From positions 1 through 32,665 of the forward strand of contig JACQXF010000043.1 in the NCBI GenBank assembly GCA_016208855.1: a stretch of 32,665 bases of DNA, given 5' to 3'. Origin of the DNA: Nitrospirota bacterium (lineage in GTDB: Bacteria > Nitrospirota > Thermodesulfovibrionia > UBA6902 > DSMQ01). The position numbers were made by a program, and so were the translations under genes. The notes below the pieces were generated by a model. It had not been told where the DNA came from, ran no database searches, and was given only the letters and a program-made list of their open reading frames with translations. The first letter of the stretch is position 1; the number at the start of each line of letters is the position of its first letter. Below are positions 1 through 8,411 of this stretch, piece after piece.

Positions 1-57
1 GCTGTTGCTATCGATCCCGTGCCGTATAAAGCAATGGTCAAGCAAGTGAGGCGATAA
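1..57 (+). CDS. 3' end of an unidentified upstream CDS (…AVAIDPVPYKAMVKQVRR*)
   Basis: Open frame from base 1 to TAA at 55-57; too short to identify. Confidence 0.3.
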   Translation, partial: AVAIDPVPYKAMVKQVRR

Positions 58-115
58 TTTCATTGAATACTACACCATATATTGTATCTACTGGAGTCAA
101 GGGGATACCCCATTT

Positions 116-142
116 TAAAGTTTTCCAAAGATGTTCCGATAT
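116..142 (+). promoter_or_regulatory. Candidate sigma28 (FliA) promoter TAAAGTTT-N11-TCCGATAT upstream of flagellin
   Basis: Close to the sigma28 consensus TAAAGTTT-N11-GCCGATAA with exact N11 spacing, upstream of the flagellin gene. Confidence 0.8.
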
Positions 143-191
143 TAATGATAAAGGCAGCAAATGGGTATGACAGGGAAGGAGGTGGCAAGAG

Positions 192-261
192 GCAGGCACA
201 GAGTCAGCCTGCAAAACAAGTCTAAGCCCTATAGTATTAGAAGCCAGGCAGGGAAGCCTGG
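192..261 (+). other. Structured flagellin leader: two GC-rich hairpins (gcaggc…gcctgc 192-212; ccaggc…gcctgg 244-261)
   Basis: Inverted repeats visible in the long 5' leader between the sigma28 box and the flagellin ATG. Confidence 0.45.
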
Positions 262-267
262 GAAAAC

Positions 268-309
268 AGTTATGAGTTATAAGTAAAAAACTAAAAACTC
301 AAAACTAAA
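268..309 (+). repeat. Degenerate heptamer tract (agttatg agttata agtaaaa aactaaa aactcaa aactaaa)
   Basis: Six consecutive 7-mers in register, immediately upstream of the flagellin RBS. Confidence 0.6.
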
Positions 310-330
310 AAATTTCAAGGAGGATTTAAA

Positions 331-1119
331 ATGAGTTTAGTAATTAACACAAACATAATGTCAATTACTGCCCAGCGGAATCTTGCCGCCAACGAGGGCA
401 GCCTCAGCATTTCAGTTCAGAGACTTTCTTCTGGTTTAAGAATCAACAGCGCAAAAGACGACGCAGCAGGCCTTGCTATATCAGAAAAACTTACTGCCCA
501 TGTTAAAAGCATATCAGTCGCAATAAGAAATTCTCAGGACGGCATAAGTCTTTCACAGGCAACAGAGGGCGGCCTTGTTGAGATGGGTAACATCCTTAAG
601 AGGATGAGAGAGCTGTCAACACAGGCAGCTACCGGAACAATAGAGGACAGAACAGCTCTGCAGAGTGAGTTTACACAATTGCAGGATGAAATGAACAGAA
701 TTTCTGCAGTTACAGAATTCAACGGCATACAGCTTCTTAACGGTGAAAGCAGCTCAACAGGCGTAACACTGCAGGTTGGATTCCAGAACACCACTAACGA
801 CAAAATAACATTCTACTCAGGCGTAGGCGCTACAAATACATCAGCGCTTGGAGTTTCTGCGGTAGCTGTTTCAGCAGCAGCAGAGGCAACCACAGCCATA
901 CAGGCAATTGACAGCGCTATTGCTGCAGTAGCAAGCAGAAGAGGCACATTCGGCGCAATAAATAACAGGCTTGCATCAACCGTAGCAAACCTCAGGGTTG
1001 AGATGGAAAACCTGAGCGCTGCAAATTCGCGCATAAAGGATGCTGACCTTGCATACGAAACAGCAGAGTTCACAAAGAATCAGATACTCGTTCAGGCTGC
1101 AACAGCGATTTTGGCATAA
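331..1119 (+). CDS. fliC: Flagellin, short form (262 aa), C-terminal tail apparently truncated
   Basis: N-terminal LVINTNIMSITAQRNL…SSGLRINSAKDDAAGLAIS and C-terminal NLSAANSRIKDADLAYETAEFTKNQILVQAATAILA; RBS aaggagg. Confidence 0.96.
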   Translation: MSLVINTNIMSITAQRNLAANEGSLSISVQRLSSGLRINSAKDDAAGLAISEKLTAHVKSISVAIRNSQDGISLSQATEGGLVEMGNILKRMRELSTQAATGTIEDRTALQSEFTQLQDEMNRISAVTEFNGIQLLNGESSSTGVTLQVGFQNTTNDKITFYSGVGATNTSALGVSAVAVSAAAEATTAIQAIDSAIAAVASRRGTFGAINNRLASTVANLRVEMENLSAANSRIKDADLAYETAEFTKNQILVQAATAILA

Positions 1120-1466
1120 ATATTGCGGAGATAAAGGCCCCTCAGAACGAGAGCCAGCAGGCAGATTATGTTATCAGGCAGAAGGGTAATAGCAACACAC
1201 CTCAGAAGGAAACAGGCGAGGGCAGGAAAGTAAAAGAGGCGCTGGCCGGCGCTTTAAAGGCAGAACTGTATGCGCAGAGAAATATCAGTCTTGAGGTTGA
1301 CGGAGATCTGGATATTATTATTGTAAAGGTCATAGACAAAGAAAGCGGTGATGTTATTAGGCAAATCCCAATACCTGAGTCAATAGAGCTCTCCAAGGAT
1401 ATGAGGGAACGGGTGTCCAAGGAACTTAAAGATTTAAGCGGTATCATTATAGATGAGGAGGTGTAG
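1119..1466 (+). CDS. flaG: FlaG-family protein, no ATG/GTG/TTG start visible
   Basis: Frame reads NIAEIKAPQNESQ…ALAGALKAELYAQRNISLEVDGDLDIIIVKVIDKESGDVIRQIPIPESIELSKDMRERVSKELKDLSGIIIDEEV*, a typical FlaG C-terminus; not in the supplied ORF track because no canonical start is present. Confidence 0.8.
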   Translation, partial: NIAEIKAPQNESQQADYVIRQKGNSNTPQKETGEGRKVKEALAGALKAELYAQRNISLEVDGDLDIIIVKVIDKESGDVIRQIPIPESIELSKDMRERVSKELKDLSGIIIDEEV

Positions 1467-1469
1467 TCA

Positions 1470-2840
1470 ATGGCTTCTTTTTCTGTCGGCGGCTTAATGT
1501 CAGGGATAAACTATACTGAGCTGATATCCAAGATTATGGAACTGAAGCGCCAACCTATATACAGGCTTCAGGACAAACAAAAGTCTTATAATGACAAGGT
1601 AAGCGTCTATAATAACTTGTCATCAAAACTCTCAACTCTAAAGAGCGCTGCTGACAAGTTAAGGACGTCATCCAGCTTCTACGCCAAGGCAGCGTCGGTT
1701 ACTGACTCAGATGTGCTCACTGCATCATCAAGCAGTTCCGCAACAGCAGGCACATACTCTGTATCAATAACACAGCTTGCCTATGCGCACAGCATAACAC
1801 ATAACACAGGGATGGCTGATAAAAGCACTACTACGGTATTAGCGTCAGGCTCTACATTTCAATTTACTATAAACGGCGAATCAAAGACTATTACCGCCTC
1901 ATCAAACCTTACGCTTGAAGGGCTTGCATCACAGATAAATGCGCTTACATATACAGGCTCTGCAGAGGCAGAGGCAACCGTTGTAAATACAGGCACCACG
2001 GCCTCTCCTTCTTATAAGCTCGTGCTTGCAAGCAACACCACAGGGGCAGATTACGCTATTACCATAAACCAGGATGATTCAACCCTTAACCTTGACACAG
2101 CGCCAAGCACGATTCAGGCAGCGCAGAATGCAAGTTTTTCAGTAAACGGGCTTTCAGTAGTCCGCAGTTCAAATGCGGTATCAGATGTCATAACAGGAGT
2201 TACCTTAAATTTAAAAAAGGCCGCCTCATCCGCCTCAGTTTCTGTGGCAAATGATGTAAATACCATTAAACTCAATATTGAGGCGTTTGTAAATTCCTAT
2301 AATGATGTTGTGAGCTATGTATCTTCAAACTCAATTTATAATGCCTCTACAAAAAAAGGCTCCCCTCTTAACGGCGAATCAACATCAAGGCATATAACAA
2401 ACAAACTCAGCGATGTCATTACAAGGACTGTATCGGGGCTTCCTTCTGACATGAATGCCCTTTCACATCTTGGAATATCTACTGATTACACAACAGGCGC
2501 ACTTAAAATAGACTCCACCACACTGGGCAGTAAGCTTGATAATGACCTGAGCGATGTCGCAAACCTTTTTACAACGGCTACAACCGGAGTAGCAAACCAG
2601 ATGTATAACTACATTGATGATGTAACCGATACCCTCGACGGATCGGTCACAGTAAGAGTAGACGGACTTGAAGACCTTGTGAGCGATATATCAGACGATA
2701 TTGAGAGGCTCGAAGGCAGCCTTGAAAAAGAAGAAGAGACACTCTCAAGGCAGTTTACTTCCTTAGAAACCATGCTTGCAGGCTTATCAGCGCAGGGCAG
2801 CTTTTTAACAAGCTGGATGACAAGCTTATCAAAAAGATAG
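1470..2840 (+). CDS. fliD: Flagellar hook-associated protein 2 / filament cap FliD
   Basis: N-terminal GGLMSGINYTELISKIMELKRQPI, C-terminal coiled coil LEKEEETLSRQFTSLETMLAGLSAQGSFL; located between flaG and fliS. Confidence 0.95.
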   Translation: MASFSVGGLMSGINYTELISKIMELKRQPIYRLQDKQKSYNDKVSVYNNLSSKLSTLKSAADKLRTSSSFYAKAASVTDSDVLTASSSSSATAGTYSVSITQLAYAHSITHNTGMADKSTTTVLASGSTFQFTINGESKTITASSNLTLEGLASQINALTYTGSAEAEATVVNTGTTASPSYKLVLASNTTGADYAITINQDDSTLNLDTAPSTIQAAQNASFSVNGLSVVRSSNAVSDVITGVTLNLKKAASSASVSVANDVNTIKLNIEAFVNSYNDVVSYVSSNSIYNASTKKGSPLNGESTSRHITNKLSDVITRTVSGLPSDMNALSHLGISTDYTTGALKIDSTTLGSKLDNDLSDVANLFTTATTGVANQMYNYIDDVTDTLDGSVTVRVDGLEDLVSDISDDIERLEGSLEKEEETLSRQFTSLETMLAGLSAQGSFLTSWMTSLSKR

Positions 2841-2851
2841 AGGAGGACATA

Positions 2852-3277
2852 ATGCAGCAGCTTACAGCTTACAGAAGCGCAGAAATTAACACATCAGACA
2901 GGGTAAAGATAATCTCCCTGTTATATGACGGAGCCATCAATTTTATAAAGATGGCAATGAGCAGGATGGAGGAAAAGGATATCGCAGGGAAAGGGCTCTA
3001 TATCGGCAAGGCAACATCCATCATTGCAGAGTTGTCAAGCTCTCTGAATATGGAAGAAGGCGGCGAGGTGTCGCAAAACCTCAGAAGGCTCTATGACTTT
3101 GTGCTTGACAGGCTGCTTATTGCTAATTTAAGAAATGAGATGGAGGCTTTGGAGAATGCTGAAAAAGTACTTCAGCACCTGAGGGACGGCTGGAAAGAGA
3201 TGGAGAGGAAACTCTCCACAGCCTCAGCAGGCGCCTCAAAGCCTGCGCTCAGCCTTGAAAACGGTGTAAGGATATGA
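2852..3277 (+). CDS. fliS: Flagellar export chaperone FliS
   Basis: AYRSAEINTSDRVKIISLLYDGAINFIKMAMSRMEEKD…GKATSIIAELSSSLNMEEGGEVSQNLRRLYDFVLDRLL is typical FliS. Confidence 0.95.
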   Translation: MQQLTAYRSAEINTSDRVKIISLLYDGAINFIKMAMSRMEEKDIAGKGLYIGKATSIIAELSSSLNMEEGGEVSQNLRRLYDFVLDRLLIANLRNEMEALENAEKVLQHLRDGWKEMERKLSTASAGASKPALSLENGVRI

Positions 3278-3624
3278 TTGATCATCTTAGAGACATACTT
3301 GCCCTGTCTGAGGTGCAGAAAAAGGCCCTTTTAGAAGGAAGGCTTGAAGCCGCCTTAGTATTGCAGGAGAAACGTCAGAGTATAATAAAGAGAGTTCAAA
3401 AGTTTGACGCTGCAAAGTCTTCGGCTAAACAATCAAAGGATCTAACTGAGAAATTTCAGATGCTTATAAATAAGATCCTGCTTATAGACAGCGAGATGGA
3501 GGATCTTATAAAAAAAGAACTCAAGCATGTCTCAGAACGATTTGATAACATACGGAAAATTAAGAAGTTTTGTAATAATACAGCGTATTCAATAGCAGGG
3601 AAAAAACTCAATATAAACGCCTGA
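3274..3624 (+). CDS. Small helical protein at the FliT position, putative flagellar chaperone
   Basis: 116 aa, highly helical, overlaps the fliS stop by 4 nt; identity inferred from position. Confidence 0.55.
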   Translation: MIDHLRDILALSEVQKKALLEGRLEAALVLQEKRQSIIKRVQKFDAAKSSAKQSKDLTEKFQMLINKILLIDSEMEDLIKKELKHVSERFDNIRKIKKFCNNTAYSIAGKKLNINA

Positions 3625-3698
3625 CCTTCGCAACAACTACCTATAAGTCTTCTATATTTTTCAACAAATTCCTTTAGTCTTCATCCAAATTTTTATCA

Positions 3699-3715
3699 TT
3701 GGCATAGTATTTGCT
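3699..3715 (+). promoter_or_regulatory. Candidate sigma54 (RpoN) -24/-12 promoter TTGGCATAGTATTTGCT
   Basis: Matches YTGGCAC-N5-TTGCW with GG-N10-GC spacing, upstream of the radical SAM gene. Confidence 0.8.
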
Positions 3716-3768
3716 TTACCTATCTATATTCTATCTATTGAGAATAGGCAAAGAGGGAGGGGTATAAC

Positions 3769-4827
3769 ATGTTTAATCATCAAACAACCATTGAGTCAGA
3801 AAAACAGCCAAAGTTAAATTATACGGCTGATCATAAGGATAAATTAGCTGTTGATATTAAAACATCTTACACGGCAGCGGATTCAATACCATTAAAGGTC
3901 TTGTTAGATAAAGAATTAGTGTCCTATGCTCAAACATACGGCAGACTTTTACCTGTTCATGTTCAGATACTGCCGACAAACAAATGCAATCTGAAATGTA
4001 GTTTTTGTAGTTGTTCAGAAAGGAACAAAAACTTAGAGATTGATATTGGGTTAGCAAAAATGATCATAGATAGGTGTAAGAGATTAGGCACTAAATCTGT
4101 AACTATAACAGGTGGAGGAGAACCCTTACTTTATAGCCAGTTTGATGAATTAATAGATTGCTTTGCAGAGAAGAATATCAAAATAGGTCTGGTAACAAAC
4201 GGCATTTTGCTGCATAAAGCGAATATATCCTCTCTTAATAAAATTACATGGTGCAGGATAAGCAATGGCGATGATAGGTATTTTGGAGGCGCTTATAAAG
4301 CTAATCTGGCAAAAATTGTTAACAGCGCCTCTAATGTTGACTGGGCTTTCAGCCATGTTGTCTCTAATAAATCCAACTATGAGGAGATTGAGAGAATAAT
4401 AGATTTCGCCAATGAATATAATTTTACCCATGTAAGATTAGTTGCCGATCTGTTTCATCCTAAAGCAGTAGATATGGAGTTGATAAAAGAGTATCTTTAT
4501 CAAAAGGGAGTTGATGATACTAATGTGGTTTATCAAGGGAGGAAGGCATATAGCAGGGGTGGAGATTGTTATATAGGATATTTGAAACCATTAATTGGCC
4601 CTGATGCTAAAGTTTATGCGTGCTGCGGAGTTCAATATGCATTAGAAGAACCATCAAAAGATTTGCCTGAAGAACTGTGTCTGGGAAATGCTATTACCAT
4701 TGATAAAATTATTGAAAGGAGCAATACCCCTTTAGACGGCAAAATCTGCGCCAAATGTTACTACATGAACTATAACATACTTTTAAAAGGGATGCTAAAA
4801 GAAGTTGTCCATAAAGAGTTTGTGTAA
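3769..4827 (+). CDS. Radical SAM protein with C-terminal Cys-rich (SPASM/twitch-like) region
   Basis: CNLKCSFC cluster motif, TGGGEPLLY motif, late cysteines (YACCGVQ…CAKCYYM). Confidence 0.88.
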   Translation: MFNHQTTIESEKQPKLNYTADHKDKLAVDIKTSYTAADSIPLKVLLDKELVSYAQTYGRLLPVHVQILPTNKCNLKCSFCSCSERNKNLEIDIGLAKMIIDRCKRLGTKSVTITGGGEPLLYSQFDELIDCFAEKNIKIGLVTNGILLHKANISSLNKITWCRISNGDDRYFGGAYKANLAKIVNSASNVDWAFSHVVSNKSNYEEIERIIDFANEYNFTHVRLVADLFHPKAVDMELIKEYLYQKGVDDTNVVYQGRKAYSRGGDCYIGYLKPLIGPDAKVYACCGVQYALEEPSKDLPEELCLGNAITIDKIIERSNTPLDGKICAKCYYMNYNILLKGMLKEVVHKEFV

Positions 4828-4862
4828 AATGAAATCAAAAAATGCTCTAACGGATTATTAGA

Positions 4863-7800
4863 ATGAAACATTTGAGTCATTGCGAGATATATAAATATGA
4901 CTACGTGTATCAAAACTATCCTGACTACGGGCAGGTCAATGAAGATGAACCGAGATTTATTGTTGCCTTAAACTATTTACTGTCTATTTCAGATGTCAAT
5001 ACAGTTTTAGATGCAGGCGCGGGCCGTGGTGGGTTTTACAAACTCATCAAAAACAGATATGACGTAGACGGTATAGAGCCAAGTACAGTTGCTATAGAAA
5101 CATTTCACAAGGATGACAGCAGGATAATTAATATATATGTACAAGAGCTTATTACTCACTTCCCTGACAATAAGTTTGATGTTGTAACATGTTTAGATGT
5201 ATTAGAACACATTCCCCATGCAGACATTGACGTTGCAATTTATTCTTTAAACAGAGTTGGGAAAAAATATTTTATTTTCTCAGTAGCTAATCACGAGGAC
5301 TTTTGGGATGGAATGGACTTGCATGTTAGTCTCTTTTCTTTTGAAGAGTGGGAAGGAAGGTTTAATAAATATTTTAAGGTTATATCAAAAAATGTGACAC
5401 ATAAAGGTAAGTCCTGCATTTATCTTCTTGAAAAACTCAATACCACAGACAACAAATTATCATTTGATTTTGCTAAATTTGAGAGGTTGCAAATTAAGCG
5501 GGGGATGTTTGGAAAACCATATACTCCTGCATCCCCTGAATTTCTTCTAAAAAAGAGACCTTCCTCTCTTCCTGCCGCTGATGTAATTGACTGCGTAATA
5601 ATACCAAGGATAGACAAGGGTGTATTTAATACAGGGATGAAGATTCGTGGAACCGATGGTCAAATATTCCATTTAAATGGTGAGTGGGCGTATACAGACT
5701 TTAGAAGGGGCATGACCATAACCAATCCATTGAATGGAGAAAAACTAAACCTTACCCTAAAATCTATCTTTGAGTTATGGTCAGGAAGGTATGATTTTGA
5801 GCGTGAAGCAAAAAATTATCTTTGCACAATTACCTCTAAAATGGAAAGACCGAGAATTGCCTTTACTATAAAAAATTCAATCATGTTAGGCGGTGGCACA
5901 TTAATACTTTTTCGGTATGTTAACTGGCTTGTCGAGTTGGGTGTTGATGTTGCCATATACTCAGATAGTAAACCACCGGATTGGACTACGGTAAAGGCAA
6001 GGTTCCATCATATTCCAGACCCACGAGAGCGTTATTCAGCCATTGAAGAACCAGTGGTTATTGTTTATTCTGTCTTAGAGCTACCTCTACTGCTCAGTCT
6101 CGCCAAAACAAAGGATAAAAGTATTATCCATCTTTGCCAGGGGGTTGAAGATTTCCACTATTATAATCCCAACAAAAATGGCGTAGATGGCACCTTGCCT
6201 ATCTTTCAGGTTTTCCATTCACTTCCAGTTGGACGACTTGTTGTTTCTCAGCATCTTCAGAGATATTTTGAGGAGGGGTATAACCAACAATGCTATACAA
6301 TCATTAATGGCATAGATACATCAATCTATACACCCCGTCAAGGGCATTCTCCTTCGTTAAAGGGTACGGTCACAGTGATGGTAGCTGGCAACCCTGAACA
6401 TTCACTAAAAGGCATTAGAGATGTTGTAGAGGCAATGCTCATAATGGCCCGCAAGATGCCTGATACAAGATTTCACATTATTAATGTTTGTGGAGCAGAT
6501 GCCCTTCCTTATGATGATATATCTATATACTCTGTGAACAACCTGACATATTCACTTCACTGCGGCCTAAGTCCACAGGAAATGAGGGAAATGTACCATG
6601 CTGCCGATGTGTATGTAAATGCCTCATGGTATGAAGGTTTTGGTATGCCGACTCTTGAAGCGATGGCATGTGGTGTTCCTGTTATACAAGCTAAAAACTA
6701 CGGATTGGACGGAATAGTTGAAGATGGTATAAATTGCCTTCTCGTGTCACATCCTTTGCCAGAACAGATTGCGGCTATGATGGAAAGGCTTTTAACTAGT
6801 AGTGACATTTATCAGGGGTTTGTTAAAAACGGTATTGAAACGACAAAGAAGTTCTCATTATTACATCAGTACGAAATGTTTGTGCCAAGGTTTGAGGAAA
6901 TTCTCGGCTGGACATTTGACACCGAACTTGTTGAGAAGAAAAAACACGAACTGCGTTTGTATAGAGATACAGTAAATACCTTGAAGGTTACAAAGGCTGC
7001 AAATGTAAAGCCGCTTATTTCAGTTTTAGTTCCCACCTATAATCAGGCCGATTATTTACCACAAACCCTTGATAGCCTTTTATCTCAGACATATGACAAT
7101 TGGGAGGCAGTGATTGTTAATGATGGTTCAACTGATGATACTCCATTAGTTTTAGAAAAATATGCTACAAAGGATTCGAGGTTCCGGATATTTCATAAAA
7201 AAAATGGCGGGGTCGGTTCAGCCCTTAATGAAGCGCTCAGTAATGCTTGCGGGGAGTGGATCTGTTGGCTGTCATCTGATGACCTTTTTCTTCCAAGCAA
7301 ATTGAAAATCCATACTTATGGCTTTAAAAAATATCCACATATAAAAATATTTCATACGGATTATTATGTTTTAAATGGAAATCAAATTAGTTATATGGAC
7401 AATTATATAGAAGAATCCATTCCGCCTACAGCATTGCAAGTGCTGAAATTTTTTCAGATAAACTACTTTAATGGTATCAGTATTTGCATTCACCGCTCTA
7501 TTTTTGAACATGTTGGTTTTTTTAAAGAGAACCTGCGGAATGGACAGGATTTTGATATGTGGCTTAGAATCAGTTCACTTTACCGCTCTCAGGTGTTGCC
7601 GCTAAAAACATGTGTAACAAGAGTACACCCTTCGTCAGGCACACAACTATCTATTGAAGCAGGCATATTTGACTCTGCCCGGGCATGTTTGGAATTTTTG
7701 AATAAGCACACATTTGCAGAGTTATTCCCAATGCTTGATTTGCAGCAAGAAGACCAGTTTATTATTGCATTCAGGAGTATAGTGGAAATTCTTGCAAACT

Positions 7801-8210
7801 CAAAATCATTTATCAATCGCTGCGGGTATGCACAAGCACTTATAGACCGTATGCGCGAATGGCTCGCTACCTCATCCTCTACTCAAACAAAGTCATCATT
7901 TGATAAGACATTTGAAAACATAAATCGTGTAATACAGAATTCTTCTTTGTCCGAAGATATTAAAGCCGCATTTGAATTACTTAAAGGGGCAACTTCTTCT
8001 CCTTTTAGGTTTAAACCATATGACCCTTTAAAGGAAATAATGTGTCATGCAGAACGGTTGGGGAAATCGGGTAATGGTAGTGAATCAGTAATCATTAGAC
8101 AATATTTGGAACGTATAAAACGATTTGAAGATTGTTTTTCCGGAGGTTTGCAAATCTTTTCGGATGTTATAAATAAAGTAGAGAGGAGTATGACTGCGGA
8201 TGGGAACTAA
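4863..8210 (+). CDS. Fusion protein: SAM methyltransferase + GT4 glycosyltransferase + GT2 glycosyltransferase
   Basis: VLDAGAGRGGFYKLI (MT motif I); WYEGFGMPTLEAMACGVPVI (GT4); ISVLVPTYNQADYLPQTLDSLLSQTYDNWEAVIVNDGSTDDT (GT2). Confidence 0.9.
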   Translation: MKHLSHCEIYKYDYVYQNYPDYGQVNEDEPRFIVALNYLLSISDVNTVLDAGAGRGGFYKLIKNRYDVDGIEPSTVAIETFHKDDSRIINIYVQELITHFPDNKFDVVTCLDVLEHIPHADIDVAIYSLNRVGKKYFIFSVANHEDFWDGMDLHVSLFSFEEWEGRFNKYFKVISKNVTHKGKSCIYLLEKLNTTDNKLSFDFAKFERLQIKRGMFGKPYTPASPEFLLKKRPSSLPAADVIDCVIIPRIDKGVFNTGMKIRGTDGQIFHLNGEWAYTDFRRGMTITNPLNGEKLNLTLKSIFELWSGRYDFEREAKNYLCTITSKMERPRIAFTIKNSIMLGGGTLILFRYVNWLVELGVDVAIYSDSKPPDWTTVKARFHHIPDPRERYSAIEEPVVIVYSVLELPLLLSLAKTKDKSIIHLCQGVEDFHYYNPNKNGVDGTLPIFQVFHSLPVGRLVVSQHLQRYFEEGYNQQCYTIINGIDTSIYTPRQGHSPSLKGTVTVMVAGNPEHSLKGIRDVVEAMLIMARKMPDTRFHIINVCGADALPYDDISIYSVNNLTYSLHCGLSPQEMREMYHAADVYVNASWYEGFGMPTLEAMACGVPVIQAKNYGLDGIVEDGINCLLVSHPLPEQIAAMMERLLTSSDIYQGFVKNGIETTKKFSLLHQYEMFVPRFEEILGWTFDTELVEKKKHELRLYRDTVNTLKVTKAANVKPLISVLVPTYNQADYLPQTLDSLLSQTYDNWEAVIVNDGSTDDTPLVLEKYATKDSRFRIFHKKNGGVGSALNEALSNACGEWICWLSSDDLFLPSKLKIHTYGFKKYPHIKIFHTDYYVLNGNQISYMDNYIEESIPPTALQVLKFFQINYFNGISICIHRSIFEHVGFFKENLRNGQDFDMWLRISSLYRSQVLPLKTCVTRVHPSSGTQLSIEAGIFDSARACLEFLNKHTFAELFPMLDLQQEDQFIIAFRSIVEILANSKSFINRCGYAQALIDRMREWLATSSSTQTKSSFDKTFENINRVIQNSSLSEDIKAAFELLKGATSSPFRFKPYDPLKEIMCHAERLGKSGNGSESVIIRQYLERIKRFEDCFSGGLQIFSDVINKVERSMTADGN

Positions 8211-8246
8211 GGTAGACTGCATATTACTAAGAACTAACATAACAAA

Positions 8247-8364
8247 GCCTCATAGTCGTCATTCCGGGCTTGAACCGGAATCCAGTATTTTCCTGATGTT
8301 TCTGGATTCCCGCTGGAGCCTGCCCTCGAATGTCGTAATCGGGGGCGGGAATGACAAAAAAGGT
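8247..8364 (+). repeat. 118-bp palindromic repeat element, copy 1
   Basis: Exact reverse complement of 24095-24212; contains GTCATTCC…GGAAT and ATTCCCGC…GCGGGAATGAC arms. Confidence 0.95.
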
Positions 8365-8411
8365 AGATGACTTGAAGAGAGAGTTTAATTTTAAAGAAGC
8401 AAAGAGGAGTC

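Noticed and set aside
186-202. Possible -24/-12 site (tggcaagaggcaggca) before flagellin
   Set aside because: Spacing fits but the -12 half (aggca) is poor; the sigma28 box at 116-142 is a much better match.
534-1073. Antisense ORFs inside flagellin (534-803, 813-1073 minus)
   Set aside because: Mirror ORFs of a strongly supported flagellin; no recognisable product or RBS.
1202-1447. Minus-strand ORF 81 aa
   Set aside because: Antisense to the FlaG frame, which has clear family sequence.
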